Assembly: GCA_015680685.1 (NCBI GenBank) | Contig: MNCI01000986.1 | Span: 703,259-767,258 of the forward strand | Direction of reading: 5' to 3' | DNA length: 64,000 nt | DNA from: Gnetum montanum | Taxonomy: Eukaryota; Streptophyta; Gnetopsida; Gnetales; Gnetaceae | Notes under the pieces: generated by a model | Databases searched by the model: none | What the model saw: the letters and a program-made list of their open reading frames with translations, nothing else | Told to the model about the DNA's origin: nothing | Made by a program: the position numbers and the translations under genes | Shown here: positions 23,285-34,884 of the stretch, in pieces | How the letters are laid out: each line of letters starts with the position of its first letter | Position numbering within the stretch: position 1 is the stretch's first letter

Positions 23285-25578
23285 TAAGAAAGCTAAACGT
23301 GCTTATCAAAAAGGTAAGGGCAAAATTGCTACAATAGAGGAAGTTGTGGGAACTGAATCAGATGATGATGGTGGATGTGACATTTACCATTATGAACATC
23401 CTAAGGGATGTTATTTCATTGTGTCACACTTACAAGAGTCTGGGGTGTATGCCTTGAATCCACAACTAGCACAATTGGAAACACCTAGAAGATTACCTTA
23501 TCCTCAAGGAAATTCTAGGTAGTTCCACTAGCAACAACAATATTATCCATTGCAACCATATGAGTAGTATTAATAATGGCAACAAAAATAGTTATGGGCG
23601 TCGGCATTGCCAAGGTAGCAATACCCTTACAAACAACTTGATCCATATGGGTATTACATTTAGCAACCTTTGTCTCCACATGACTCTTCTAGTCATGTTT
23701 TCACTTTTTAATCTCACTACTACCCTTCTAAATATTATTGGACTCATTCTCCACATGCAAAGAGAGATTGGATCTTTTAGCCTTATCCTCCTCCTATTCT
23801 TGCACATCTTCCTCCATCCTCAACATAGCTACCACTTGCCTCATCTATGCAAGGTGAACTCCTAGCTTAACCACAATAGCACAATGTCACCAAGGTCATT
23901 AATCTACAACCAATTCCTCAGTCGAGTGGTTTAGATACTCAATCAAAGAAAAGACCTTTCTTTTGACCCAATAGTCTACCTAAGCCCTCACATACACATG
24001 CGGTTGACAACCCTATTTCTCCATCTCCCTCTATATCAAACTCTTTTGAGTTTCCTTCAAACCAAATTCCACCTTAGATCCATACTATTATGCTTACTTA
24101 TGTCATATCTAATTGGATTTGGGCTAGCAACCTTCCCAAGAAATTAGTAGATCCTAGGAGTTCTTTTATTTATTTGTAGATTGCTTGGAATGAACCATTC
24201 AAAGCTCTTCTTGATTTAGGTTCCAATGTCAACTTGATTTCTCATGAAATGTATGCTGCATGGAAGCTACCTACTCTTAAGAAGAGCATTATCATATTAG
24301 AATTCCATTGGGACATTATGACCACTATCTATAGGTGGTCTTATCTTGCGGATTTCCTAGTAATCAAGATGGAGAATTGCAAAGGAGACTTTCCAATCAT
24401 TATGGGAAGAGCATGGCTAAGCATCATTGATCAAGAATGGGCATCATAGATCTTTCCCTAGAAATGTCTAAAGAAAATGCATCTAGGAAGATCGAGAAGA
24501 AGCAAGTTCCATGCATAATGTACAGTGATACAGGGTGCAATTGTGTGCAAAACTCTAGTCAATAAAATGAGCATCTATCTCTCCATGCAAGCAGTGTGTA
24601 CTAGAAGTATATATTCAAAGGTGTTTGTATGTAGTAGCCACAAAACAAGAGGGCACCCAATGATTAACCATTGATCCTAAAAGTAACACACTTTGCATGG
24701 AATTGATTGAGAGCCTGTCATGCACATATGTCATAAAAATGTATGAATTAGAGCCAGTTCATCACCAACTCTCTAAAAATGCAAATGATGATACCTATTT
24801 GTGAGAGTTGGAAATTCTTGAAAATTTCAAGCAAGAGCCCCTTGAATTAAAAATTCTACATGCCAACATGGAATGTATATTCTTAAAAAATGGAAAGCCA
24901 ATAATAATCAATGCAAATATTGCTCTAGAACAAAAATAGATGTTGTTAAAAGTGGTTAAAAAATGGTCAATAACCTTTGCTTGGTCATGTCCTAAACTCA
25001 TAGGGATTGATCCTCATATATGTCAGCATCGTATCTACACCAACCTGGCTGTGAAGCTAAAGAGGTAATCATAGAGGTAATTGAATTCCAAATTGAAGCA
25101 TATCATCAAGGAGGAAATTGAACAACTCCTCAAGACAAGGTTTATTTATCCCATTATAGATAGTGAGTTGGCTAGCCCACTTGTGATTGTGCCAAAAAAA
25201 GATGGCAAGTGGCAATTATGCATCGATTTTCAACTACTAAATATGGCAACATTTAAAGACCATTTTTCATTGTCATTCATTGATTAGGTGTTAAACATAA
25301 TATTTGAGCATTACTACTATAGTTTTTTGGATAGTTATAGTGGCTATAACCAAATCTAGATAGCACTAGAAGACTAGGCCAAAACAACATTCACGAGTCC
25401 TTAGGGAACTTTTGCATATCGTAAGATACCTTTTGGTCCATGCAATACCCCTACTACTTTCCAATGCCTAGTCCTAAACATTTTTCAATAGTTGATCGGT
25501 AGAGGTGTAAAAGTCTTCATGGATGAATTCTCCACCTATGGGACTACATTTGAGCAAGCCTTGGATTGCCTAAAGCTG
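23285..25578 (+). pseudogene. gypsy A gag end, protease and reverse transcriptase
   Basis: 23345-23460 reads GGCDIYHYEHPKGCYFIVSHL, the counterpart of CEICQYDHPKGCCPVISHL in element B. The protease at 24200-24440 keeps the catalytic-type ALLDLGSNVNLIS and the IMGRAWLS block. Reverse transcriptase begins near 25010: EEIEQLLKTRFIYPI, SPLVIVPKKDGKWQLCIDF, then a disrupted middle and VFMDEFSTYG (the F(M/V)DD catalytic box as FMDE) up to LDCLKL at 25578, where the insert begins. In functional relatives this polyprotein matures gag and copies the RNA. Stops (for example in SL.SFID* and IAL ED*) exclude function. Confidence 0.8.
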
Positions 25579-25579
25579 G

Positions 25580-26256
25580 ATGCACAGCCCCCATTGGTGA
25601 CTTTCAACGTCAACAGCAGAGGCCCCCAATCCGATGGGCTGAACGGCTCCAACGACACTCTGAACAACAACATCAACAGCAGTAGCATCAATAGGAGGAT
25701 CTTCAATGCTGGCAGTTCTTCCTTGGGTGTTTCTGGTCCTGGTTAGGGTTCATCGGGTGGCCAATCTTCAAAATTTAATTATGGGGTTTCTTTAAAACCC
25801 CAACACCCAGCACAAAATTATCCCTCAGCTGGGCTAACTTTGTTTCTAATTTTTGTTTTAATAAATGCCCCCCCTCCCCACCCTTGTATTTTGGCTAGCA
25901 ATTTTTTCCACGTTGCTGGAAACCCTTCTCCTAACAACGTTGGACCCCCTTCCCATGTTGCTGACCATGTTGCCCAAAATTACATTGTTTTTCCTAGCAA
26001 CGTTGCCCCTTCCTCCCGTGGTGACAACAATGTTGCAAAAAATAAAAATGATGTACCTTGCAACGTTGGCCACCCCTCCTATGATGCTAACCACCTCCAC
26101 TTTGTTGATGTTAATCCTCTTAACGGTGGACTTCCTAGGACCCATGATGATTTCTTCCTCCACTCCTATTGTCTTTGGGCAATCGCTTTTGGTATTTGCC
26201 CAAAGCAACCTCCATCTAAATCATCATTCCCCCTTTGCGCAATCTACACTACTGCC
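25580..26256 (+). other. unassigned coding-like segment with Asn-Val-Ala/Gly repeats
   Basis: 25870-26190 on the plus strand has an open frame (part of 25840-26346) with recurrent SNVA, NNVG, HVAD and CNVG units and a run of asparagines at 25620-25690. It may be the 5' part of the Penelope-like element, separated from the rest by the LTR at 26257-27408, but no domain can be named. Shadow frames exist on both strands. Confidence 0.4.
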
Positions 26257-27408
26257 TGTACCGTCCGAAATCGTCGGTCTCCGACTGGAAGGAAACAGAG
26301 GCCGTGGGATCATAGGACGTGCACAGAAGACCCTACCTTCGCCTAAGGGCGAGCTGGAATGAATGAAGGTAGAGTACCTTGGGTGGTCCACACGCGGATC
26401 AGACAAGGATTTCCCCGCACGTACACCGAAGTGCTATACGCTGGGTTATACGTAAACGGCGTAACGGGCGTAAATCAGAGCGTAAACAGCATAAACGATG
26501 CGAACAGAGCATAGACGTAAACAAGCGTAAACAGAATACATGCAAGAATTAATGCAAACTGTAAACAATTGTAGGAAGAAAATGTAACAATGGCATTACA
26601 GAATGAAAGTACAATGCACCGGTCTAACGCAGTTGTGACTGGAACACAAGGCGGACGAAAAGCCCCTGTGGATGCAGGGATGATTGTGGCTGGTTCACAC
26701 TGTAAGCACAACGTAGAGGCTGTATGCTCAGCGTATAGGGTTGTCTAGTGTAAGAGGTTTTGTGCTCTAGTTCTCAGTGTCTCTGCTCTTTGGTGTGCTC
26801 TGGGAATTTGCCAACAGACCTGGATTTCGTGAAAAATTGGGATTTTATACAGGTTTTGACGGCAGACTCAGGTTGGACGACACGTGGCGCGTTGATCGGG
26901 TGCAAGGGCATAAAATTTACAAGTGTACAATATGTTACATTTGCTGGGCGTATATGCTATCTGCAACGAGCGTAGACTGTGGGCGTATACTCTGGAGGTG
27001 CTGGGGCGTATACACTGATGTGCTGGGCGTATGCGGACTTAGGCGTAGATGTCGTGAATGTTGGCGTATATGCTGATGGATGCTGGGCGTATACGCTGGT
27101 GTGCTGGGCGTATACGCTGATGTTTGCTGCCTTGTACCAAATCTTGTTCTGCAGTGTTGTTTCCATGTTGTCTCCGAGGATCTTATTGCTAGGCATATGC
27201 ATCTGTTGTACCTGCTGGGCGTACATGTGAGGCGTGTACGTTGGGCGTATGCGCTGTGAACTTGAGCGTACACGCTGGGCGTATACGCTGAGATTTTGAG
27301 CATATACGCTGGGAATGTACACTGGGGCATATACGCTGAGCGTATACGCTGGGACTACATACTTAGTGAAAATTAAGCATCGGATCTCCAAAGTTGCCAA
27401 GTGTGACA
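26257..27408 (-). repeat. LTR 'E' with GCGTATACGC palindrome array
   Basis: The minus strand begins TGTCACACTTGGCAAC near 27408, has a TATA box (TGTATAAAATCC, about 26849-26860) and ends about 26257. Between about 26930 and 27350 (upstream of the TATA box on its own strand) the palindrome GCGTATACGC and near copies occur a dozen or more times. The downstream part (26257-26440) matches the LTR at 56692-58225, sharing GATCAGACAAGGA. Ends are approximate; no clear target duplication was found. Confidence 0.6.
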
Positions 27409-27659
27409 CCAGATGTAGCTGTGGTCATTTGTGGATCCCAGGGACCTGCTTGGTGTTGGACAAGTACTAAGCCTAAAATTTTTGTGGTGTTTCACCGCCA
27501 AATCCCTCCACCCACCAAACTTTGGTCTTAACTCACCAAAGGTTGCCTCCCCTCCTTTTGAGGTTTCATTGATTGACCATCACCGAGCTCGCATGCGCCG
27601 TAATTTTTTGTTGCCCGCCATCAACCAAACCGCATATGCTTGCTTTTTTTTCGTGAAGA

Positions 27660-29530
27660 ATTTCAAACTTCAAGATCCATAATTTCTCTTCGCGAAATCT
27701 CTCGGCAAGCGAAATTAAAATCTTGGGTTATGGGCTTAAGTTCATCCCAAGACCACTCCCCATGGATCGTGGTTTAATCCTTAAAGAATTCGTCATGTTT
27801 GCAAGGCTTTAAAGCTTTGGAATTTTTTCAAAGATAAAACCGAAGAAGATTTTTCTTCTTCTTCACTGTTTATCTTCGAAACCCATGTTGCCCACATGAA
27901 ACTCTAACGTGCTAGCAAATGGAATCCAACTCCCAGCTTCTCAAACCCGGTTCTTGATAATTGCATTCACGAATGCCTCAGGTCCCTTAAAGCTGCACTT
28001 CCCTCCCTTGATTTTCGCTGCCGCACACCTCTGCCACAACGTCTCCTTGGAGCCCTTCATAAACTCCAAAAAGACTCCGGCATCGTCATCCGACCCACGG
28101 ACAAAAATCTTGGTGTTTGTGTTTTGGATTCCTCCTGGTACAATGATGAAGCTACCAGGAAACTTTCTGATACGGAGGTGTATTCGCGTGTGGATTCTAT
28201 CGATTGGGATGTTCTTTGCAGTCATCTCTTGGGGATCATTGATCGGTTCCCTCAGGTTTTTAAAGATTTTAAGGATTCTCTGCTCCATTGCAAGGCCCCT
28301 AAACCCTACAATTTCTACCTTATCCCTAAAATCCACAAACCTATTCTGGTTGGCCATCCCATTTTTTCCTATACGGGTTATGTTCTTGAACCCGCTTCTC
28401 GCCTCCTCCACTATTTTCTATTCCCTATTCTATGCTCCCAACCTTATCATCTTCAAGATTCATCATCCTTGATCCGTGACCTCCATGCTAAGGTCCTATC
28501 GATCAATGTCTTTTTGTTCACTTTTGACATTGAATCTCTATACCCTAGCATCCCCACTGATCATGGACTCGCTACTCTCAAAGATATGGTTGAAGCATAT
28601 TTTTCTGCAAACCATTTTCCTTTGTAGGACATGTACAGCATTGCCATTCTAGAACTAGCATCATTAATGCTTCGTGAGCACTTCTTGGATTTCAACGGGG
28701 TATAGTACAAATAGATAAGAGGCACCGCAATGGGTAGCAACTTTACTGTTGTCTATGCTTGCCTCTTTCTGTGCCACTTGGAAAAACAAGTCTTTTGTAC
28801 TCCAGATTCCCACAATCTTTTGTTTTTCAAAAGATTCATTAATGATGATTTTGGCATCTGGAGTGGCTTCAAAGATTCCCTTGATCTCTTGCTCTCCCGG
28901 TATGGTAATGCTTATCCTTCAATAAATATTACCCCTACCATTTCAGATTTTGTAATTGATATCTTAGATGTCACTTTTTTCAAGGGTTCACAATTTGTTA
29001 ACACTGGTATTCTTTCTACCAAGTGTTACCAAAAGCGCTGGAACACCTACCAATACATCCCTTTGTCCTCATGGCACCCATTCCATCAGAAGAAAGCATT
29101 CATCATTGCAGAATTAAAAAGATTTCTTATCAGGGAATCATGCCTAGGCGACCTTCAAAGAATTCGATGGTAACTCTTTCAACGACTTTGAGCTCGTGGG
29201 TACCCTTCTCAGCTGCTGTTCAAATGTTTCTACTCAGTCTCTGCTGCTTCTTGGCGATCACTTCTGGCCAGGCTCCATCAAAGCAATGACGTGCAACTTA
29301 GGAAACAGACCCCTCTCGTTTTCAAATTGGACTTTAGCTCTTCAACTAAATCCTTAAACGTGAGGGCCCTCCTAAATCCTATACTTGGTCGGCTCCACCA
29401 AAAAGATCTGACACTCCAAAACGTCATTCCAGATGTGATTGCTTGCTGGCATAATCCTAGAAAGCTGCGCTCCTTTCTTGTTCGACATCGTTTCAGGTGC
29501 AATGTCCCACCCCCACTTCAGGCAAAATGA
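27660..29530 (+). pseudogene. Penelope-like element reverse transcriptase, no GIY-YIG domain seen
   Basis: Penelope-like elements (PLEs) are retroelements whose reverse transcriptase is related to telomerase. The N-terminal block is HNFSSRNLSASEIKILGYG...KFIPRP (27678-27805). After a frameshift near 27808 one frame (phase of 27959) runs to 29530: ASKWNPT, IVIRPTDKNLGVCVLD, FYLIPKIHKP (28314-28343), FTFDIESLYPSIP, IRGTAMGSN (28715-28741), FFKRFINDDFGIW (the Y/FxDD box as INDD), YQYIPLSSWHPFHQKKAF and ARGYPSQLLF. These are ordered as in PLE proteins. In-frame stops: TAA 27905, TAG 28625, TAG 28703, TAG 28712, TAA 29171 and TGA 29189; several stand where Q or R is expected. No GIY-YIG endonuclease follows before the repeats at 29790, so it is either an endonuclease-lacking type or 3' truncated. 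Confidence 0.85.
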
Positions 29531-29789
29531 GTGGGGCCCGTTTAATATTTTAGAGTCCCCACGATTTTAAAATTTTAAAGCTGGGACACCTATTTATTCA
29601 GCACTTGTTCATTTGGCTCCTTTTCCTTTTGACTTTGTAAAAAGCAAAAACATACTAAAGAGGGGTGAGACTCCCCGAAAACGTTCTGTTCTCTGCTTTT
29701 TTTAAAGTTAATGACACTGTGAGCCTTTTCATTTGATTTCATTTTCCTCTGCTTTTTTCCGTATCTCTGTTTCAGCTGCACAAGATCCC

Positions 29790-29925
29790 ATAAAAATTTT
29801 TGGAACCCAAAAATTTTTAGAATCCAAAAATTTTTAGAACCCAAAATTTTTAGAACCCAAAAAAATTTTGAGAAACCAAAAATTTTTAGAACCCAATTTT
29901 TAAGTAACCCCAAAATTTTTGAGTC
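29790..29925. repeat. short tandem repeat AAAAATTTTTAGAACCC
   Basis: A ~16-18 bp unit (AAATTTTTAGAACCCAAA and variants) is repeated about seven times at the 3' edge of the insert, after the PLE frame ends. It may be the 3' terminal repeat of that element. Confidence 0.75.
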
Positions 29926-31450
29926 ATTGTATTGGGGCACCCAATCTCACAAGCAGGAATTGAGGTAGATCCTAAAAAAATAAGGGTCATCTAAGGAATT
30001 ACCTACCAACTAGAAATTATCAAAGATGTTTTATCATTTCTTGGACACACTAGCTATTATTGATGATTTATAGAGAATTTCTCTAAAATTGCAAAATTGT
30101 TGGTTAAGCTAATGAAGAAAAATGCACCATTTTTCTAGACCAATGAATGTGAAATAACATTCCAATAGTTAAAGTAGAAACTCTAATTCTAAAAGCACTC
30201 GACTAGTCCAAACCATTTTATGTTATGATGGATGCATTAAATTATGCCTTGGGAGCTATGCTTATGTAGATGGATGGTAAGAAAAATGCATACTACATCC
30301 ACTACGCTAGTTGAACCATTATGGGTACACAACTAAACTACACCACCACAGAAAAATAATTAATGGTAGTGGTGTTTGCTCTCAAGAAGTTCAGGCACTA
30401 TGTGCTTGAATACAAAGTGTATGTGCAAAAAAAACTATAGTGTAGTTTTCTTTTTGATGAATAAACTAGCGGTGAGATGCTATGTCATAAAATGGCTGGT
30501 GATCTTACAAGAATTCGATCTTACGATGGTAGATTAAAAGGAAACTAAGAATGTGATCGCTGACCACTTGTCTTGGTTGCGATGGAACAACAAAGAGAAT
30601 GAAAGCCCACTATCTGATCTATTTCCTAATGAACTCCTCTTTGTCGAGGCTATAACTAAACAATTGCCCATTGAGCCTAAATGGTATGATGACATTCTCA
30701 CCTATCTCCTCACTTAAGAGATTCCACAAGGGTTGGATCACCAAAAGAAATAATAGTTTCTTCACTAGGTAAAATGCTTCATGGAGATCAATGGACACCT
30801 CTAAGGGATGTGCATTGATGGCCTAGTTCGATGGTATGTCCCTGATGCTAACCAATTGCACATTCTCTAGGATGCTCATAAGGGTCCTTGTGGAGGCCTC
30901 TATGCTAGGAGACACACAACCATTAAAACCTTGATGGTAGGGTATTATTGGCCAATAAGCTTCAGGGATGCTCACCAATATGTCCACTCTTGTGAACATT
31001 GCCAACAAGATGGTGGAATGACTACTTGAATAGAGGGACCTCAATAGTGGATTCAACCATTGTAATCCTTTGACATATAGGGCATAGACTTCATGGGTCC
31101 TATCATGTCTATGTCAAATGGAAAGGTGTACATCATAGTCGATGTTGACTATTGTATGAAATGGGTAGAAGTAGCAACTATCACTAATCGTACATCTTCT
31201 ACTGCTACTCAGTTTGTGCAACAAAATGTTGTAAACACATTTGGTATGCCACATGCATTAATTTCTAACAATTGAACTAGGTGATAAAGTTCTCTACTAG
31301 AACCCCACACATGTACCTCAACAAACTAAGTTCTAGACATTGTGAAAAGGACCTTACATTATTTACAAAACTTTCCCTTCTAGAGCCATGTTGATCTACA
31401 AACCTAAGAGCCTAAACAAGAAACAATTGGTCAACATATGGGAAGTCAAA
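29925..31450 (+). pseudogene. gypsy A RNase H and integrase
   Basis: Resumes with VLGHPISQAGIEVDPKKI, then an RNase H region (AMLYGNALNYALGAM-like, YYIHYAS, TQLNYTTT, LKKFRHYVLEYK; 30210-30430) and integrase: zinc-finger part near 30870-31030 (HKGPCGG, HCEHCQQ) and core DFMGP...VDVDYCMKWVE...FGMPHALISNN (31090-31275). The second half of the core is lost by frameshifts. In active elements this part removes RNA template and inserts cDNA. Confidence 0.8.
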
Positions 31451-33500
31451 CCTTTCCACGAGCCTAAGTAAGCCAATGCAACAAACACATCAACGGATGG
31501 ATAACCATTCTCAATATTTCATATCTCCTCCTTTCAACTCAGTCATGGGAAAGATGGTTATCCATGCTAACTATATGAGTGGCTTCTCAATTTTTCAGAA
31601 TTTTTTTTTACACTTTGTTATTTTTACAACTTTTTGTTTTACACATTCTTTATCTTACTCTTTTTGTTTTCTACATTATTAATTTTTCAAATTTTTTGTT
31701 TTACAACAGCATTAGTACATTTTATTTTTCTTAAATATTTTATAATTTCTTATATATTTTTCTTTATTTAGATGTGATTTTCTTATCATGTTTTAATAAT
31801 AATGTGCCTTATTGCTACTTGGGTATAGTGTGGTTTAACTGATGTGGGCATGTGCTATTTAGTTATTTGCTTGTTGATGTTTGGATTTAGCTTTGAATTT
31901 TATTACTAATAACTTTGACATGGTTTATTTTTCATGCAATGGGCAATGAGTCCACAACATCCACCCATCCATAAACTCTATGATTTTCCTTGTTCTGGAA
32001 ATGTGCAATCCCTTTTTCATTAACAAAAATTTAACAAACTTGTGACCTTGGTAGTTTTCAGAATTGGAAAGGATTCAAAGGTTTGAACAAGGTGTGACTT
32101 GTAGGGGATTTAGTACTCTATGTACCTTTCTACTTACTTGGGTGCATGTGTGTTTTCATGGAGTTTTTACTATTTTGTGTTGACCAATAATAGGAAGTTG
32201 AATAAGTCTTTGCATGATGTGGTTCCCATCCAAAAAAAAGGAAGAAATTTAAAGCATACCCCTTAGAAAAAATAAACAAGCTACAAGCATTGGTTATGGG
32301 ACTAGAAAGACATGTTACCTATGCTTGTAGGTCTCCTTTAACTAAGATCCTTCCTCACTTCCTACTTCTATTTTCTTCTTTAATAAGAAATGATGGTTGT
32401 TCTTTGGGAGCACTCTTGTGTCTTCAGGGGTGGATAGGTCTTAGAATGGTGATGCAAAGTTTCTAAACATGGTTGGCTTTGGTTTGGACTAAGGCTAGAT
32501 TTTATCAAGTTATTTAACCACAAAAGTTACAAAGGACTTCATGTGACCTTAATTAGGGACTCCATTCCATACTCTCTTTCATATTCTTTCCATGTCTTAC
32601 CTCACTATTGATTTTATGTTCTTGTTCGATGTCTTGGTTTTATGTGTTAAAATTCTTAAGTAGTTTCTTCTACATTTTTATACTTAACTTTTCGTAAGCA
32701 TTAATCATCCATGGGGTCCACAGACTCCTCGGTTTGAAGTTATGCAAGGGCAATAAAAGGCCTATGCCTGCTTTGAGGAGAACCCACTTGCATATCTTTT
32801 GATTGGATCAGTTAAGTTGTTTATCCTTAGACATTTTCATAATCAAATCCTTTTGTGTGCCTCATCAATGACATCTAATTGTGCACATCTTTGCAACATT
32901 TTTTAGTGAAATCCTCTTTTTTATTTATTGTGAATTCTTAAACCCTTTTTTAGCATTTCATCGTATGTGAACATTTTTTTTAAATTTAATAATGAACTAC
33001 TTATCCATTTTACCCTATTTTTCAGTCTTCCCGCTAACACTACTAAAAGAATCAATCCATCATAATCACAATCTAGCCTAGTGTAATCACCAATGACATA
33101 AGGTACTTAAAAGTTATGTGTTACATATTACACACTAATCCATAGTTTTGTTGTGATTGCAGTAGAAAGTGTGGACTGGAAGTGGGATTGTCTTCACCAA
33201 GGAAAAAGTTGTAGCACCATGTGGTGAGGAATGTCTGAGATCGTTGGATCTTCTCCCTTACTCTTTAGCTACAAGAGGAGTTGGATGTCAGTTCTATCTA
33301 AGGTATTCAATTCTATTGTCATGAACACTTAATTTTGTAAAATATTGTATATTAGTACACTTAGGCACTTCAGATTTTTCTATTTCATCTAAGTCAATTT
33401 ATATGTTAGTCAATAATCCCATAGCTACCTAATATTTTGTAAGCAACTTGTTCCTACTCTTGTTCACTCAAGAACATATTTTTGTTAAATCATGGGGGTA
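31451..33500 (+). other. non-coding 3' region of gypsy A
   Basis: AT-rich, no gene. Blocks match the same region of element B in the opposite orientation, for example GGGCAATGAGTCCAC..CATCCA..CATCCATA at 31940-31980 versus the complement of 37500-37545, and GGAAGTGGGATTGTCTTCACCAAGG at 33178-33203 versus the complement of 36180-36225. It ends in the polypurine tract ATGGGGGTA directly before the LTR. Confidence 0.7.
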
Positions 33501-34359
33501 TGATGAATTGTGTTTTGATATTCTTTGATATTGGATATGTGATATTAGAGCCTCGATATCAGATACTTGATATTAGACCCCAAGATGTGATGTTGAATAT
33601 TTGATATCGAAGGTTATATGCTAGCCTATAAATATGTTTGGGCTCATGATTTGGAAATAGTTTTTATCATAGCATTGCAAAGCTCTTGCAATTTGATTTC
33701 TCTAGAGTTAGAATATTTTCCAAAGTGCCTACAGTAGGATCTATTCAGTATATAGATCTTTGTTCAAGCACTATTATACCTAAGCACAACAATGTATGTG
33801 GAAATAAAGATGAGCTTTCTAATGAAACCTTGCAATACCTTGGATAGCTTAAATATTTTATTTATGCATTTAATATTTTATGCAATTTCCTTTAATACTT
33901 TCTAGTAACTTAGCTAAAGTAATGTAATTGAATTCAATAGTATTTAATTAATTAAGCACATAAGGACAATCACTTCGAGCATGTGTATAACTCTTGGTAA
34001 CCCAACAATGTTATATGTGTTCAGGATGTGGGCAGAGAGTGGGATCGAATTATTATGTTAGGATAGTTAGTTATTAATTAGTAATTAGATTAAGTTAAAT
34101 TGATTATAAATTACATTTTGACTTGTTCTTAATCATAAAAAAATAAAATATAAAATAATAAAAATCATGTGCCTCAATTATACTTAACCATACCATTGAG
34201 CTCCACAAGTATAGTTGAGAAGACAATGATTATCATGATTATATTTTATGTCTTAGAACCAATGTACTTAAAAACTTTAGGTCTATAGAATTTGACCAGA
34301 TTGTGCTTGAACGTTTGTGATTTGTATGGTTGGGCATAGGAGTACCTTGCTGCTCATCA
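33501..34359 (+). repeat. 3' LTR of gypsy A
   Basis: Starts TGATGAATTG right after the polypurine tract and ends TGCTCATCA. TATA box CCTATAAATATG lies near 33627. Directly upstream of it, 33515-33610 carries about seven GATATT/GATATC units. Downstream words (GTGCCTACAGTAGGA, GAAATAAAGATGAGCTTTC, AACCTTGCAATACCTTGGATAG) are shared with the other LTRs of this family. Confidence 0.85.
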
Positions 34360-34879
34360 ACTGCCATCCTAGTTGAAATTCTTCTATGATAAAATTTGAA
34401 AAATGTGAAGCTTGTTGTCTCCTTAGAGTGAAATGATGGATAGCTAGTCGATTAGGGGTAGGGTGAATGGTCTTTGTTAGGATGATCTATGGGAGGACTC
34501 ACTCATAAAATGAAAGATTATGAAATATAAATGCTAGAAAACTATAAAATTAAATAAAACAGATATATGTATTTCTTTTTTTTTTCTGGTTTTTGAAAAA
34601 CCAAAAGTGCTATATATATATATCTGAAATAAAATAGAAAATGCAAAATTTTTGAAAAGCGAATTTAAAACAAAATGATGTAAATCACCTTACCAAAGTT
34701 GGGGCTAACGTAAGGATCATCAAAATAGAAACTTGCAAACTTGAAAAATGAAGGTTTGAAAGACAAATTAAACTAATAAATATAAATAGGATTGGAAATG
34801 GGCAATGAGGGCTCTAGTAATAGAAAAAGAACATTTTTAGAAACTTGGAAATAGAAATCTTATGAAAAAAAAATAGAAA
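34360..34879. other. AT-rich spacer between gypsy A and gypsy B
   Basis: No gene or recognised repeat except a short (TA)n at about 34611-34622. Its end is the target site of element B. Confidence 0.5.
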
Positions 34880-34884
34880 ATAAA

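Larger units (their letters stand above)
25580..29925. mobile_element. insert inside gypsy A (Penelope-like element plus an LTR)
   Basis: Gypsy coding ends at ...ALDCLKL (25578) and resumes with VLGHPISQAGIEVD at about 29925. Comparison with element B shows ~80-90 bp of reverse transcriptase missing at the junction, so insertion came with a deletion. The insert holds an unassigned plus-strand segment (25580-26256), a minus-strand LTR (26257-27408), a Penelope-like reverse transcriptase (27660-29530) and a short tandem repeat (29790-29925). Confidence 0.75.
23285..34359 (+). mobile_element. decayed Ty3/gypsy element A, 5' truncated and interrupted
   Basis: Plus-strand copy of the same family as the complete element at 34885-44750. 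Order: end of gag (23285-23880), protease (24120-24480), reverse transcriptase (25010-25578), a ~4.3 kb foreign insert (25580-29925), RNase H (29925-30560), integrase (30720-31450), non-coding 3' region (31450-33490), polypurine tract GGGGGTA, and 3' LTR (33501-34359). The 5' LTR and most of gag are missing; the left edge lies about 95 bp from the solo LTR. Many stops and frameshifts make it inactive. Confidence 0.85.

Noticed and set aside
26935-27409. 131- and 150-codon minus-strand frames with YAQ/YTPS repeats
   Set aside because: The repetition is the translation of the GCGTATACGC palindrome array of an LTR, so a protein is not supported.
25500-29940. GIY-YIG endonuclease or hammerhead ribozyme of the Penelope-like element
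   Set aside because: I looked for the GIY-YIG motif after the reverse transcriptase and for the CTGATGA...GAAA core and found neither.
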